This document shows positions 9,881-18,906 of a stretch of DNA of 64,000 nt, piece after piece. The stretch covers positions 124,001-188,000 of the forward strand of contig NZ_LXER01000011.1 in the NCBI RefSeq assembly GCF_001654925.1. The letters run 5' to 3'. The stretch is from Buttiauxella brennerae ATCC 51605. GTDB lineage: Bacteria; Pseudomonadota; Gammaproteobacteria; Enterobacterales; Enterobacteriaceae. Each line of letters opens with the position of its first letter. Position 1 is the first letter of the stretch. The notes below the pieces were generated by a model. It ran no database searches. It was given only the letters and a program-made list of their open reading frames with translations, and was not told the DNA's origin. The position numbers and the translations under genes were made by a program.

Positions 9881-10930
9881 ATGAAACGCGCGTTCTCTCA
9901 AATAACATTACTTTTGATTAGCGCCCTGGCGGCAAGCCAGTCGGCGTGGGCTGTCGATTATTTACTCCCGCCGCCGGGTAGCCGGATAATTGGCGAAAAC
10001 CAAACTTATATCGTGCCTGATGATGGTAAAAACCTTGAAGCGGTTGCCGCGAAATATAATACCGGCGTGTTATTACTGCTTGAGGCAAACAATACTGTCG
10101 ATCCCTTCCTGCCAAAAGCGGGCAGTGAGATAACGATTCCGTCGCAAATGATCCTGCCGGATACGCCGCGAGAGGGGATTGTTATCAATCTTGCCGAGCT
10201 GCGGCTGTATTATTACCCGCCTGGGCAGAATCGTGTTGAAGTCTACCCGCTGGGAATTGGCCAGCTTGGGCGCGAAACGCCTGTGATGGTGACACGCATC
10301 AGCCAGAAAATCCCGAATCCAACCTGGACGCCAACCGCCAATATTCGTGCGCGTTCCGCAGCGCAGGGTATTACGCTGCCTGCTGTCGTGCCTGCGGGGC
10401 CAAATAACCCGCTGGGTCGCTATGCTTTACGTCTTGAGCAGGGCGGTGGTGAATACCTGATTCATGGCACTAATGCGCGTAATAGCATCGGTTTGCGGGT
10501 GAGTTCGGGTTGTATGCGTATGCGAGCGCCAGATATTAAAGCGTTATTCAGCCAGGTCGCCTGGGGCACGAGAGTGCAAATTATCAACGAACCGGTGAAA
10601 TTCAGCACTGAGCCTGATGGCAGGCGCTATGTGGAAGTGCATCAGCCGCTATCGCGCAACGATTGGGAAAACCCACAAACAGTCCCGATTGCGATTTCAG
10701 CTTCGTTTGGGTCGTTTATCGACAGCCCAATGAGTGACAAAGCGCAGGTCGATAGTGCTATCTCGAGAAGGTCGGGTTATCCGGTGCTAGTGAACGCGCC
10801 GCAGGGTGTGCCGTCACAACCGGTGAATATCACGCCAATACAGAGCGTCAGGACGACGACAGGCAGTGCGCCGGTAGAACGTAGTAGTGTGAGCGCAGTT
10901 AGCGGGCAAAACAGCGTGGTGATGAATTAA
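9881..10930 (+). CDS. ldtE: L,D-transpeptidase LdtE (YnhG)
   Basis: A 349-residue periplasmic L,D-transpeptidase. It has a signal peptide ([24 protein letters not shown]), then a LysM-like segment (about residues 43-90, [18 protein letters not shown]), then a YkuD catalytic domain with [23 protein letters not shown], where Cys211 and the preceding His form the active site. LdtE forms 3-3 meso-DAP cross-links in peptidoglycan. It is slightly longer than the E. coli protein because of a Ser/Thr/Pro-rich C-terminal tail. It lies between suf and lpp as in E. coli, and the next gene, lpp, is the protein that sister LDTs attach to peptidoglycan. Confidence 0.94.
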   Translation: MKRAFSQITLLLISALAASQSAWAVDYLLPPPGSRIIGENQTYIVPDDGKNLEAVAAKYNTGVLLLLEANNTVDPFLPKAGSEITIPSQMILPDTPREGIVINLAELRLYYYPPGQNRVEVYPLGIGQLGRETPVMVTRISQKIPNPTWTPTANIRARSAAQGITLPAVVPAGPNNPLGRYALRLEQGGGEYLIHGTNARNSIGLRVSSGCMRMRAPDIKALFSQVAWGTRVQIINEPVKFSTEPDGRRYVEVHQPLSRNDWENPQTVPIAISASFGSFIDSPMSDKAQVDSAISRRSGYPVLVNAPQGVPSQPVNITPIQSVRTTTGSAPVERSSVSAVSGQNSVVMN

Positions 10931-10961
10931 GCGGGTTTGGCGTGGTTCAGAGATTTCAGGC

Positions 10962-10994
10962 AAAAAAAATGGCGCACAATGTGCGCCATTTTAA
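10962..10994 (-). terminator. Rho-independent terminator of lpp
   Basis: The palindrome AATGGCGCACAATGTGCGCCATT is flanked by an A-run on the left and a T-run on the right, so it can work in both directions. It sits directly after the lpp stop codon on the minus strand and opposite the ldtE 3' end. Confidence 0.9.
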
Positions 10995-11005
10995 TACAAG
11001 TACTC

Positions 11006-11330
<325 letters not shown>

Positions 11331-11498
11331 GAATGCACTTAAATTTGATCGTTCGCTCAAAGAAACACCGAACCGGGGTCAAAATTAAAAAAAAAAGAGA
11401 AAAAACAGAGGATTTTAATCGGATTCATCTTACTAAATTGCGACTTAAATAGAGCAGGCCGATTTGCTTTTTAACTCAGAGTGGCTACTAAACAGAAT

Positions 11499-11524
11499 AA
11501 AAAAAGCGCCCGAGGGCGCTTTTT
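11499..11524 (-). terminator. Rho-independent terminator of pykF
   Basis: AAAAAAGCGCCCGAGGGCGCTTTTT is a GC-rich hairpin with flanking A and T runs, about 27 bases beyond the pykF stop codon. Confidence 0.9.
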
Positions 11525-11550
11525 AAGCAAAATATTCGTTCACAGGAAAT

Positions 11551-12963
11551 TTACAGGACGTGAACAGATGCAGTATTGGTTGTGCCGCTTGGTACCAGAG
11601 CACCAGAAACCATGACTACGATGTCGCCTTTGCGAGCCAGACCGCTTTCCAGTGCAACTTCTTTACCCAGACGGTAGAAATCATCAGTAGATGCGATTTC
11701 TTTAACCAGCTGTGGAATGACACCTTTGCTCAGAACTAACTGGCGAGCAGTCACTTCGTTGGTGGTCAGCGCAAGGATGGTTGCGTTAGGGAAGTATTTG
11801 CGCACAGCTTTAGCAGATTTACCGCCTTGCGTTGCAACAACAACAACCGGCGCGTCCAGTTTTTCTGCAGTTTCTACTGCACCACGGCAAACTGCTTCGG
11901 TGATACGCAGTTTACGGCTGTCCTGATTGTTATCCAGACGGCTGGTCATCACGCGGTCAGTACGCTCACAGATGGTTGCCATGATGGTCACAGCTTCCAG
12001 TGGGTATTTACCTTTAGCAGACTCACCAGACAGCATCACTGCGTCGGTGCCGTCGATGATGGCGTTAGCAACGTCACCAGCTTCTGCACGGGTAGGGCGC
12101 GGGTTTTTGATCATGGAGTCGAGCATCTGAGTTGCGGTGATAACAACTTTACGTGCACGAACACATTTCTCGATCATCATCTTCTGCGCGAAGATAACTT
12201 CTTCAACCGGGATTTCAACGCCCAGGTCACCACGAGCAACCATGATGCCGTCAGAAGCTTCGAGGATTTCGTCGAAGTTGTTCAGGCCTTCCTGGTTTTC
12301 GATTTTGGAGATGATCTGGATGTTTTCGCCGCCATGAGCTTTTAAGTGCTCACGGATTTCAACGACGTCAGAACGTTTACGGATAAAGGACGCAGCAACG
12401 AAGTCAACGCCTTGCTCGCAACCGAAGACCAGGTCTTGCTTGTCTTTTTCAGCCAGAGCTGGCAGCGCGATGGAAACACCTGGCAGGTTAACGCCTTTGT
12501 TTTCGCCCAGGTCACCGTTGTTCAGCACTTTACAAACAACGTTTTTGCCTTCGATTGCAGTCACTTCCATACCGATCAGACCATCGTCTACCAGTACGGT
12601 GTTACCCACGCTCAGGTCGCTGGTGAAACCTTCGTAAGTGACAGCAACGATATCGCTGTTACCCACAACAGTTTTGTCAGTGGTGAAAGTAAAGGTCTGG
12701 CCCGCTTTCAGGGAAACGTCGTTGCCGCCTTCCAGTTTGATCGTACGGATTTCAGGGCCTTTGGTGTCCAGCAGGATAGCTGCTTTCTTACCAGACTTTT
12801 CCATCACGTTGCGCAGGTTCTTGATACGCTGACCGTGTTCTTCGTAGTCACCGTGGGAGAAGTTCAGACGCATTACGTTCATGCCGGCATCAAGCATTTT
12901 GCTCAGCATTTCTTCGGATTCGGTTTTTGGACCGATGGTGCAAACAATTTTAGTCTTTTTCAT
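11551..12963 (-). CDS. pykF: Pyruvate kinase I PykF
   Basis: A 470-residue type I pyruvate kinase of the same length as E. coli PykF. It starts [20 protein letters not shown] and contains the active-site regions [24 protein letters not shown] and [18 protein letters not shown] (catalytic Lys), plus GDLGVEIP and the signature [15 protein letters not shown]. The C-terminal domain provides fructose-1,6-bisphosphate allostery. It converts PEP and ADP to pyruvate and ATP. A Cra operator lies upstream. A long open frame on the opposite strand is a codon-bias shadow. Confidence 0.98.
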   Translation of the reverse strand: MKKTKIVCTIGPKTESEEMLSKMLDAGMNVMRLNFSHGDYEEHGQRIKNLRNVMEKSGKKAAILLDTKGPEIRTIKLEGGNDVSLKAGQTFTFTTDKTVVGNSDIVAVTYEGFTSDLSVGNTVLVDDGLIGMEVTAIEGKNVVCKVLNNGDLGENKGVNLPGVSIALPALAEKDKQDLVFGCEQGVDFVAASFIRKRSDVVEIREHLKAHGGENIQIISKIENQEGLNNFDEILEASDGIMVARGDLGVEIPVEEVIFAQKMMIEKCVRARKVVITATQMLDSMIKNPRPTRAEAGDVANAIIDGTDAVMLSGESAKGKYPLEAVTIMATICERTDRVMTSRLDNNQDSRKLRITEAVCRGAVETAEKLDAPVVVVATQGGKSAKAVRKYFPNATILALTTNEVTARQLVLSKGVIPQLVKEIASTDDFYRLGKEVALESGLARKGDIVVMVSGALVPSGTTNTASVHVL

Positions 12964-13568
12964 GACAGTCTTATCTGTAAGTTGAGAAGGAATGTGAAAA
13001 TTCGGTTCCGGTCGATACGGGCGCCGGAGCGCAAACTAAAGCTGGTATTGTTCATGTGCCACCCGGTAAGGATAGGTGACAGAAATAAAGCGTGCAGAGG
13101 AAAGTGTGCTTGCGGTTCAGCCTGCCGGGGATATTGATTGCTTTCTAGTTTATTAGGACAGTTCAATGCGCTGAAACCATTCAAGTCAAGACCTCACCTA
13201 TTATAGAGACAACTTGTCGGGAAAGGAATTAAAAACGCCGTTTCAAAATCGGAATGCGCATAAATACAGCGAAGTGTTATCAATGCGTTAAAGAACTATT
13301 AATGGGATGAGTGAAAGAAAAAACAGATAGGGCAGATTAACAGGAATCTTTGGGCAACGAAACAAAAACACATCACGCTTTCTAATCAGTGCTTCAAATT
13401 TAAATGATTTATTAAAATTTATTTGCAGAATATACTGACTTTGCCTTTCGCGAGTACTGGGAACGGCATGTGTTATGCCTGTGGGTTTGCATGGCGCACG
13501 ATTTTTGTTCAGGGTGAGTTGGATAACCACACCTGTTTGATGGTTTTATTTTAGTGAAGAGTGTTTGA
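12964..13568. other. pykF upstream region / intergenic
   Basis: About 600 bases between pykF and a small lipoprotein gene. It contains the pykF leader and promoter and the Cra box listed separately. The rest (13200-13560) is AT-rich and presumably carries the promoter of the lipoprotein gene on the plus strand. Two short minus-strand frames here show no domain or ribosome-binding site, and I do not call them. Confidence 0.5.
13170..13183 (-). promoter_or_regulatory. Cra (FruR) operator of pykF
   Basis: GCTGAAACCATTCA, which reads TGAATGGTTTCAGC on the pykF strand, matches the Cra consensus and the E. coli pykF operator as I remember it. Cra represses pykF when fructose-1-phosphate or fructose-1,6-bisphosphate is low. 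It lies about 210 bases upstream of the start codon. Confidence 0.8.
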
Positions 13569-13775
13569 ATGATTAAGTTAGTAATTCCTGGTTTCATTGT
13601 GGTGGCTTTCTTAGCGGCTTGTGCGAATGCTCCGGCGAAGCGGATTGCTGAATGTGAAAACCTTGGTGAGAAAGAAGGCGTGTGTGCGGCACATGAATGG
13701 GACTTTGCTATGGAAAGCCCATTCCCGGATAGCAACCTTTCTATACTGGCAAACCGCATAACCCCACAGAAGTAA
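13569..13775 (+). CDS. Small lipoprotein of unknown function
   Basis: A 68-residue lipoprotein. A hydrophobic signal (MIKLVIPGFIVVAFLAAC) ends in the lipobox LAAC, and the mature part holds two further cysteines (AECENLGEKEGVCAAHEW) that could pair in the periplasm. The start ATG follows GAAGAGTG. I do not recognise a named family. It is monocistronic, with 300 bases to the next gene. Confidence 0.65.
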   Translation: MIKLVIPGFIVVAFLAACANAPAKRIAECENLGEKEGVCAAHEWDFAMESPFPDSNLSILANRITPQK

Positions 13776-14079
13776 GCTATTGCCTGGTTATGTTGCAGGT
13801 CGTTGCTACAGTCCACGCTGCAGGGATGCAGGTGTGTCGTCTTTCTCCATTCATTCCTTTATTGCCTAAAGTTTTTACTCGATAACAAATCAATAGTGTG
13901 GTTATTCATTTTTTACGGATGAACACTATTGCATCAATTCACCTGAATTATTTTCAACTTAAGTTTTATTAATGTTTATTATCTTGATTAGGTCGTTTCT
14001 TAACGACATTATTACTCTGAAAGGGATGGGCGGTAAATGAATTACCCCCGAGTGTTATTATTAATCATGGATTTGGATT
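13776..14079. other. AT-rich intergenic region
   Basis: About 300 bases with no convincing ORF. It contains AT-rich stretches around 13900-14060 that probably include the promoter of the small membrane-protein gene at 14080. I see no clear terminator or RNA gene. Confidence 0.4.
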
Positions 14080-14394
14080 ATGCTGTCACTGGAAATGGAA
14101 GAAGATGTTGTCCTGCGGGTAAAAGGCATGGAAAAAATGCTTGAAGGAATTGTCCGCGAACTCAAAGCCAATAAAGGCGTAGTTGATGAGTTTATTCGGG
14201 ATGATATCGCAAGGTTCCGGCACTGTTCAAAAGATGTAATATCACACCATGTTCAGGCTTCTCGCAATGTACGTAAAAGACTGGAAGATGTCACCATCCA
14301 CTCACAAAAACGCGTACGTAAAACAGCGCAGAATAACCTGCTATACGGTGTATTATGCGGAATGTCTGTCTGCATGGTTTTGCAATTGATGTAA
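14080..14394 (+). CDS. Small tail-anchored membrane protein, unknown function
   Basis: A 104-residue protein with a highly charged, probably helical N-terminal part (MEEDVVLRVKGMEKMLEGIVRELKANK...). A single hydrophobic segment lies at the C terminus (NNLLYGVLCGMSVCMVLQLM), preceded by basic residues (SQKRVRKTAQ). The topology resembles ribosome-associated or membrane-tail proteins of the ElaB/YqjD type, but I cannot claim homology. A solid terminator hairpin lies directly downstream, which supports a real transcription unit. Confidence 0.6.
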   Translation: MLSLEMEEDVVLRVKGMEKMLEGIVRELKANKGVVDEFIRDDIARFRHCSKDVISHHVQASRNVRKRLEDVTIHSQKRVRKTAQNNLLYGVLCGMSVCMVLQLM

Positions 14395-14412
14395 TTAGAG
14401 TTTGTGCATTAT

Positions 14413-14440
14413 GGGAGAAAGTTATCTTTCTCCCTTTTTT
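14413..14440 (+). terminator. Rho-independent terminator
   Basis: GGGAGAAAGTTATCTTTCTCCC followed by six T residues, 18 bases after the stop of the small membrane protein gene. A classic stem-loop plus U-tract. Confidence 0.85.
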
Positions 14441-14480
14441 ATATCTTCAGTACGGCAATTCCATCATATAAACACGGCTG

Positions 14481-15362
14481 TTATTTTATCAGATACCGAT
14501 ACAACTCAGGTGTTAGTGGCATATGAAGGTTAATGTTTTTGCCTGGTAACTTGCTATTAAACCATTGCTCATAAAACTCTCTGAAATCATCACGTTTAAA
14601 TCGAGCGGAAAGCGCTTCATCAACGATTTTCTTAAATGCTATGTCGTCATGACGTAGCATGATGCCGAGATCTAGCGGTTTTCCCAATGTCAGTTCAGAC
14701 ATCTGATATGCTTTAGGGTCTTCACTACTTTCAATGAGTTGCTTGAGTGAGACTTCATTTATGGCTGTCGCAAAACTTTTATGAGTACTCATGGCTTCAA
14801 ATGATTCATTCATTGTAGGCAATGAAAGAAGCAAAAGATTGAGCTGCTGTTCACGGTTAAGGATATTAATCTCAATTAAATCCGAAGTCCCTTTTGTCAC
14901 GCTGGTGGTTTTACCAGTTAAATCAGCGATGGAATAAATAGTATTGCCTGATCTTGTACCGAAGCGAGTGTAAACAGAAAGGTAATGGCGGGAAAAAAGA
15001 ACCACACTTTCGCGTTTCGCCGTATCGGTATTCACCGAGCAGTCCATATCAATAATGTTATGGTTGAGCATCGTGGTGCGCATGGTTATCGGAACAGGAA
15101 TGTAATTAACAACCAGATCGTTAATGTGCAGGTTTTTTTTCAATGCCTTTGTGACATCTTTGCACAGTTCAATAACATAACCCACCACATGTCCGTCGCT
15201 GGTTTTATAAGAGTAGGGTGCGGCATCGCGATAGCCAATATTAATGATTTTATTTTGGGATATTCTCTCCAGTGTGGGCATGTTCGTTTCAGCCTGTACC
15301 AGACTTGCGTAACAAACTAGCAGCAAACTCAGGAGGTAATTAAGCATATATTTCTTTTTCAT
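14481..15362 (-). CDS. Periplasmic amino-acid-type solute-binding protein (SBP_bac_3)
   Basis: A protein of about 293 residues with a signal peptide (MKKKYMLNYLLSLLLVCYASLVQA). A type II periplasmic binding protein domain of the SBP_bac_3 kind follows: INIGYRDAAPYSYKTSDGHVVGYVIELCKDVTKAL, then the DMDCSVNTDTAKR and ADLTGKTTSVTKGTSD regions. A further in-frame ATG 27 bases upstream could also be the start. It is a paralogue of the next gene upstream, and both follow a GGDEF-EAL gene with no transporter permease or ATPase nearby. Signalling to the membrane protein rather than uptake is therefore plausible (inference). Confidence 0.8.
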   Translation of the reverse strand: MKKKYMLNYLLSLLLVCYASLVQAETNMPTLERISQNKIINIGYRDAAPYSYKTSDGHVVGYVIELCKDVTKALKKNLHINDLVVNYIPVPITMRTTMLNHNIIDMDCSVNTDTAKRESVVLFSRHYLSVYTRFGTRSGNTIYSIADLTGKTTSVTKGTSDLIEINILNREQQLNLLLLSLPTMNESFEAMSTHKSFATAINEVSLKQLIESSEDPKAYQMSELTLGKPLDLGIMLRHDDIAFKKIVDEALSARFKRDDFREFYEQWFNSKLPGKNINLHMPLTPELYRYLIK

Positions 15363-15415
15363 CAATTTTTTAAGGTTGACCGTTATCATAGAGGTGTAGG
15401 AACAGCGGAAAATTT

Positions 15416-16333
15416 TTAGTAAGAATAATGTTTTGCCGACGCGATAGACTGCTGTAATTCTGGCGATAATGGCAAATTAAGCGTAATACCCTCGGGCATT
15501 ATCGGCTGCAAAAACCATTTGCTATAAAGAGCTGAGAATTCTTTGCTTTGCATCAATTGTTTTAATGAGTGGTTAACCAACTCGGTAAACTCCGGATTAC
15601 CTTTCTGCATGGGGATGGCAATCGGCAGGCGCGGGCTAAGGGCATCATCCGACATGCTGAATGCTTGCGGGTGCCCTGACAGCGCCATCTGCGCAAGTAT
15701 TAGCACATCGCTTGAGACGATGGCCGGTAATTTACCGCTTTCGAGCTCTGAGAAAGCCGTCATGTTGTCCGTGCCGAGGTCAATGTTAAGGGAAAGCTGA
15801 TGCTGAATATTCGCTTGCTGGATATGTTTGACAAACACAGTCCCACTTTTCACCATCACGGTGTGCCCATTTAGCTGATTAATATCCGAGATATCATCTT
15901 CTTTTCGCGAGACAAAGCGAGTATCCGAGAAGAAGTAGGGCTCAGAAAAAGTCACTATTTTTTGCCGTTCAACCGTACCGATGGTTGGGATGCACCCCAT
16001 CCCGATGGATTTATTTTTAATGGTTAAAAATTGAGTGGCGGTGGTGACAGGAACCCATTTGATTTTCAGCGTCGAGAGGTGAAGCTCCTGTTTGAGCAAA
16101 TCAACCAGCCGATGGCATATATCAATGGAGTAACCTTGCGGTTTGTTATCTTCAAAATACGAAAAAGGGAACACATCCTTCTGGTAGCTCAGAGTAATGG
16201 TCTTTGTTTGTACAATGCTTGATAAAAGATCGTCGGCTCTGCTGGTGGTGGGGGCAAGCAGGCTGAACGCCACCAAAAACACGGCAACCATTGAAAACAG
16301 CGGTGGGTAGCAATATGTGTTTATTAATCGCAT
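15416..16333 (-). CDS. Periplasmic amino-acid-type solute-binding protein (SBP_bac_3), paralogue
   Basis: A 305-residue protein with an N-terminal signal sequence ending near TTSRA, then an SBP_bac_3 domain (ITLSYQKDVFPFSYFEDNKPQGYSIDICHRLVDLL, MGCIPTIGTVERQK, NQLNGHTVMVKSGTVF). The plan is the same as in the downstream paralogue, including a C-terminal LNLPLSPELQQ versus LHMPLTPELYR motif. The start codon overlaps the end of the GGDEF-EAL gene by 10 bases, so the proteins are translationally coupled. This tight coupling with a c-di-GMP enzyme, and the absence of ABC permease genes, is unusual for a nutrient-binding protein. Confidence 0.82.
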   Translation of the reverse strand: MRLINTYCYPPLFSMVAVFLVAFSLLAPTTSRADDLLSSIVQTKTITLSYQKDVFPFSYFEDNKPQGYSIDICHRLVDLLKQELHLSTLKIKWVPVTTATQFLTIKNKSIGMGCIPTIGTVERQKIVTFSEPYFFSDTRFVSRKEDDISDINQLNGHTVMVKSGTVFVKHIQQANIQHQLSLNIDLGTDNMTAFSELESGKLPAIVSSDVLILAQMALSGHPQAFSMSDDALSPRLPIAIPMQKGNPEFTELVNHSLKQLMQSKEFSALYSKWFLQPIMPEGITLNLPLSPELQQSIASAKHYSY

Positions 16334-18543
16334 GTGACTTCCATTTTTTCCTGCTCTAACTCCATCGTTACACTGCTATTTTCGATGGCACGACCAAAAT
16401 AATAGCCTTGCACCGTCACTTCCCCATGCCCAAGAGAGGCTAAAAACTCATACTGTTGCGCGGTTTCAACACCTTCAGCGGTAACCTTCAATCCGCGTTG
16501 TAGCGCGTATCGAACCAACATGCCAACTAACACCTGACTGTCTTCGCACTTATCGAGCACATCAATCAAAGAACGCGCAATTTTAATGTGCGTGAACGGG
16601 AAAATGATCAGGTAGTCGAGCGTGGCAAAACCGGTGCCAAACTCATCCAGAACAAGCCCAACCCCTAGCGCCTGAATAGCATTGAGAATGGGGAGCGTGT
16701 CTTCGCGGTCGAGTTGTTCAGAACCGGTTATTTCAATTTCAAGCCTTGAAGCCTCAAGGCCACTGTCTTGTAATGCGCTACGAATGGTATCCAATATTCC
16801 TGGGCTACGCAGTTGATGCGGGGAGACGTTTACCCATACCGTTTTGTTCAGCGGCCAGTGGGCGGCGTCCATGCAGGCGCTGCGTATCAGCCATTCACCT
16901 AATTTCGCGATAAGCCCAATATCTTCAGATACAGAGATAAAATGGTGGGGCTGCAGTTGGCCACGCATTGGATGTTGCCAGCGCACGAGTGCTTCATAAC
17001 CTTCAGTGCTGCCATTTCCGATGCGGACAATTTTTTGGTAATGCAGGAAGAACTCATTGTTTCTGATGCCGTTCTCTATTTCCTGGCTAAATTGCAGGTT
17101 ATTCGACGGGTTCATCGTCATGCCATGGGAATAGAAATGGAAACAATTACGCCCGAAACTTTTCGAGGTGTAGAGCGCAAGGTCAGCGTGAGCAAATAAA
17201 TCTTCACGGGTATTACCATGGCGTGGTGCACAAGAAATACCGATGCTGCAACTAATAGAAAAAATATGCCCGCTACAGGCGAAGGGGTGATGAAGTGCCT
17301 GTAATACGTTCTGTGCCAGCGCTTCTGCCTCAGAAATGGAATCCTGGTGAACATGCTGAAGAATGGCAAATTCGTCACCGCCAAGGCGAATAGCGATATC
17401 TCCTTCATGCAGAAGGGCAGACAGGCGGGCGGCAGACTCAACCAGCAACTCATCGCCAACGACATGGCCATAGGTATCATTAACGGGTTTAAAATTATCC
17501 AGGTCGATCAGTAACAGGTTGAAGATACAACCTTCAGTTCTGAGTTTAATCAACCGGTCGTCGATGGAGTTTCTGTAGGCAACCCTATTGGGAAGCCGTG
17601 TCAGTGAGTCATGGTGCGCCATATACTCCATTTTTTGCGCCATCTCTTGCATGCGTTGCAGATACCCGCGATCCACCATTGCCACGCGCAGCTTTTCAAT
17701 CGCTTTCGCCAGTTCACCTATTTCATCATCTTGATTCTGGAATGGGGTGACATGGTCGGTTTTTTCATCGGCTATCAGAGTCACTGCCTGGATAAGCCGT
17801 GGAACCGGGCGGAAGAGGTTACGAACCAGCCAGTTAACGACTACGACGGTAATGCCAAGAATCAAAATCAGCATCATCAGTGTATTTTTTAACAACTGAT
17901 TATGGGTGGCAGACAGCGCGTCGCGTTCACCGATGCTACTGACAACCGCGCCGATCAGTTTGCCTGACAAGTTAACGATAGGAATCGAGCCGACGAAATA
18001 CTCTTTGCCGCCGATAGTGGCAAAGCCACGATAATATTCTTCTAATGCCAAAGCATTTGGGCTGTCGTCAACGATGGTAATTTTTTGCCCATTTTCAGTA
18101 TCGGTAAAGCCTTGTTTTGTGTCATATAACAACAGCCAGGCTGGATTATGAGTTTGTGTGGATACCAGCGTGAGCATATCGGATGGGTTAAAACCTGTCT
18201 GGATCACGGTTTCGTCATCACCTAACGGCAGCTCGGACTCAATAGAAATAACTTGCCCTTCGTGATTAGATTTAACGGTCACCGAGGTGTAAATATTGCG
18301 AATGACGTAACTGGTAATTTGAGAATTGGTCGCGGCTTGTTTAAACCACTGTTCATGAGAAATACGGTTAACTTCAAAAACGCCTGCACCTGAACCCACA
18401 CCATAGGCAATTAAAATCCCCAGCATCAGGTAGATAGCCACTTTCCCGGTAATTGAATGGTACCAGTGATATCTGTCACGTGAAGGGGTATCCGCTTCAT
18501 TGAGCGGTACAACGTCACGGTGCATGAGCTCTTTATCAACCAT
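16324..18543 (-). CDS. Membrane GGDEF-EAL c-di-GMP signalling protein
   Basis: A 739-residue inner-membrane protein. A transmembrane segment at about residues 32-52 is followed by a periplasmic sensor region, then a second transmembrane segment (LMMLILILGITVVVVNWLV) and a HAMP-like linker (DEIGELAKAIEKLR). A GGDEF domain with an intact catalytic loop (IRLGGDEFAIL) leads into an EAL domain. The EAL motif is present (GYEALVRWQ), but the usual DDFGTG loop reads LDEFGTGFA. Phosphodiesterase activity may thus be altered. It is the first gene of an operon with two periplasmic solute-binding proteins, which could be its ligand sensors. Confidence 0.9.
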   Translation of the reverse strand: MVDKELMHRDVVPLNEADTPSRDRYHWYHSITGKVAIYLMLGILIAYGVGSGAGVFEVNRISHEQWFKQAATNSQITSYVIRNIYTSVTVKSNHEGQVISIESELPLGDDETVIQTGFNPSDMLTLVSTQTHNPAWLLLYDTKQGFTDTENGQKITIVDDSPNALALEEYYRGFATIGGKEYFVGSIPIVNLSGKLIGAVVSSIGERDALSATHNQLLKNTLMMLILILGITVVVVNWLVRNLFRPVPRLIQAVTLIADEKTDHVTPFQNQDDEIGELAKAIEKLRVAMVDRGYLQRMQEMAQKMEYMAHHDSLTRLPNRVAYRNSIDDRLIKLRTEGCIFNLLLIDLDNFKPVNDTYGHVVGDELLVESAARLSALLHEGDIAIRLGGDEFAILQHVHQDSISEAEALAQNVLQALHHPFACSGHIFSISCSIGISCAPRHGNTREDLFAHADLALYTSKSFGRNCFHFYSHGMTMNPSNNLQFSQEIENGIRNNEFFLHYQKIVRIGNGSTEGYEALVRWQHPMRGQLQPHHFISVSEDIGLIAKLGEWLIRSACMDAAHWPLNKTVWVNVSPHQLRSPGILDTIRSALQDSGLEASRLEIEITGSEQLDREDTLPILNAIQALGVGLVLDEFGTGFATLDYLIIFPFTHIKIARSLIDVLDKCEDSQVLVGMLVRYALQRGLKVTAEGVETAQQYEFLASLGHGEVTVQGYYFGRAIENSSVTMELEQEKMEVTCD

Positions 18544-18906
18544 TTTCTATTCGTACTCTTTTTTATGTGATTAATGAAGGCTTATGGGGATTCATTATTA
18601 TATAACCCATTGCTCATACTGTATTTATGCTATGGCTTATATGTCGGTGTATTAACTTGTTGTATGGCAGATGTTATAAAAGTGTAATTGCATGCTGGTT
18701 TTTATGTTTATAGCATAACTTGTTTGAGCACCAGAAAGTGCTTTCATTTTAATGTCTGGATTATAGAGTTGGCTAATTATTGCGTCAACGATAGATATTA
18801 ACATATTCATGATTCTTCACGTGTTTTTTGATTTTACGGTTAACAAAATAGCTAATCAAAAATAGATAACTCTATAAATGAAAATATCCATTATTCGCAT
18901 TTGCTG
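18544..18906. other. Intergenic region upstream of the GGDEF-EAL operon
   Basis: About 360 AT-rich bases containing the presumed minus-strand promoter of the GGDEF-EAL/solute-binding-protein operon. I see no ORF, RNA gene or strong terminator. Confidence 0.4.

Noticed and set aside
12346..13137. 263-codon open frame on the plus strand opposite pykF
   Set aside because: It is antisense to a complete, highly expressed pykF. The composition (Phe/Val/Gly/Asp-rich) is typical of a codon-bias shadow, and it has no domain.
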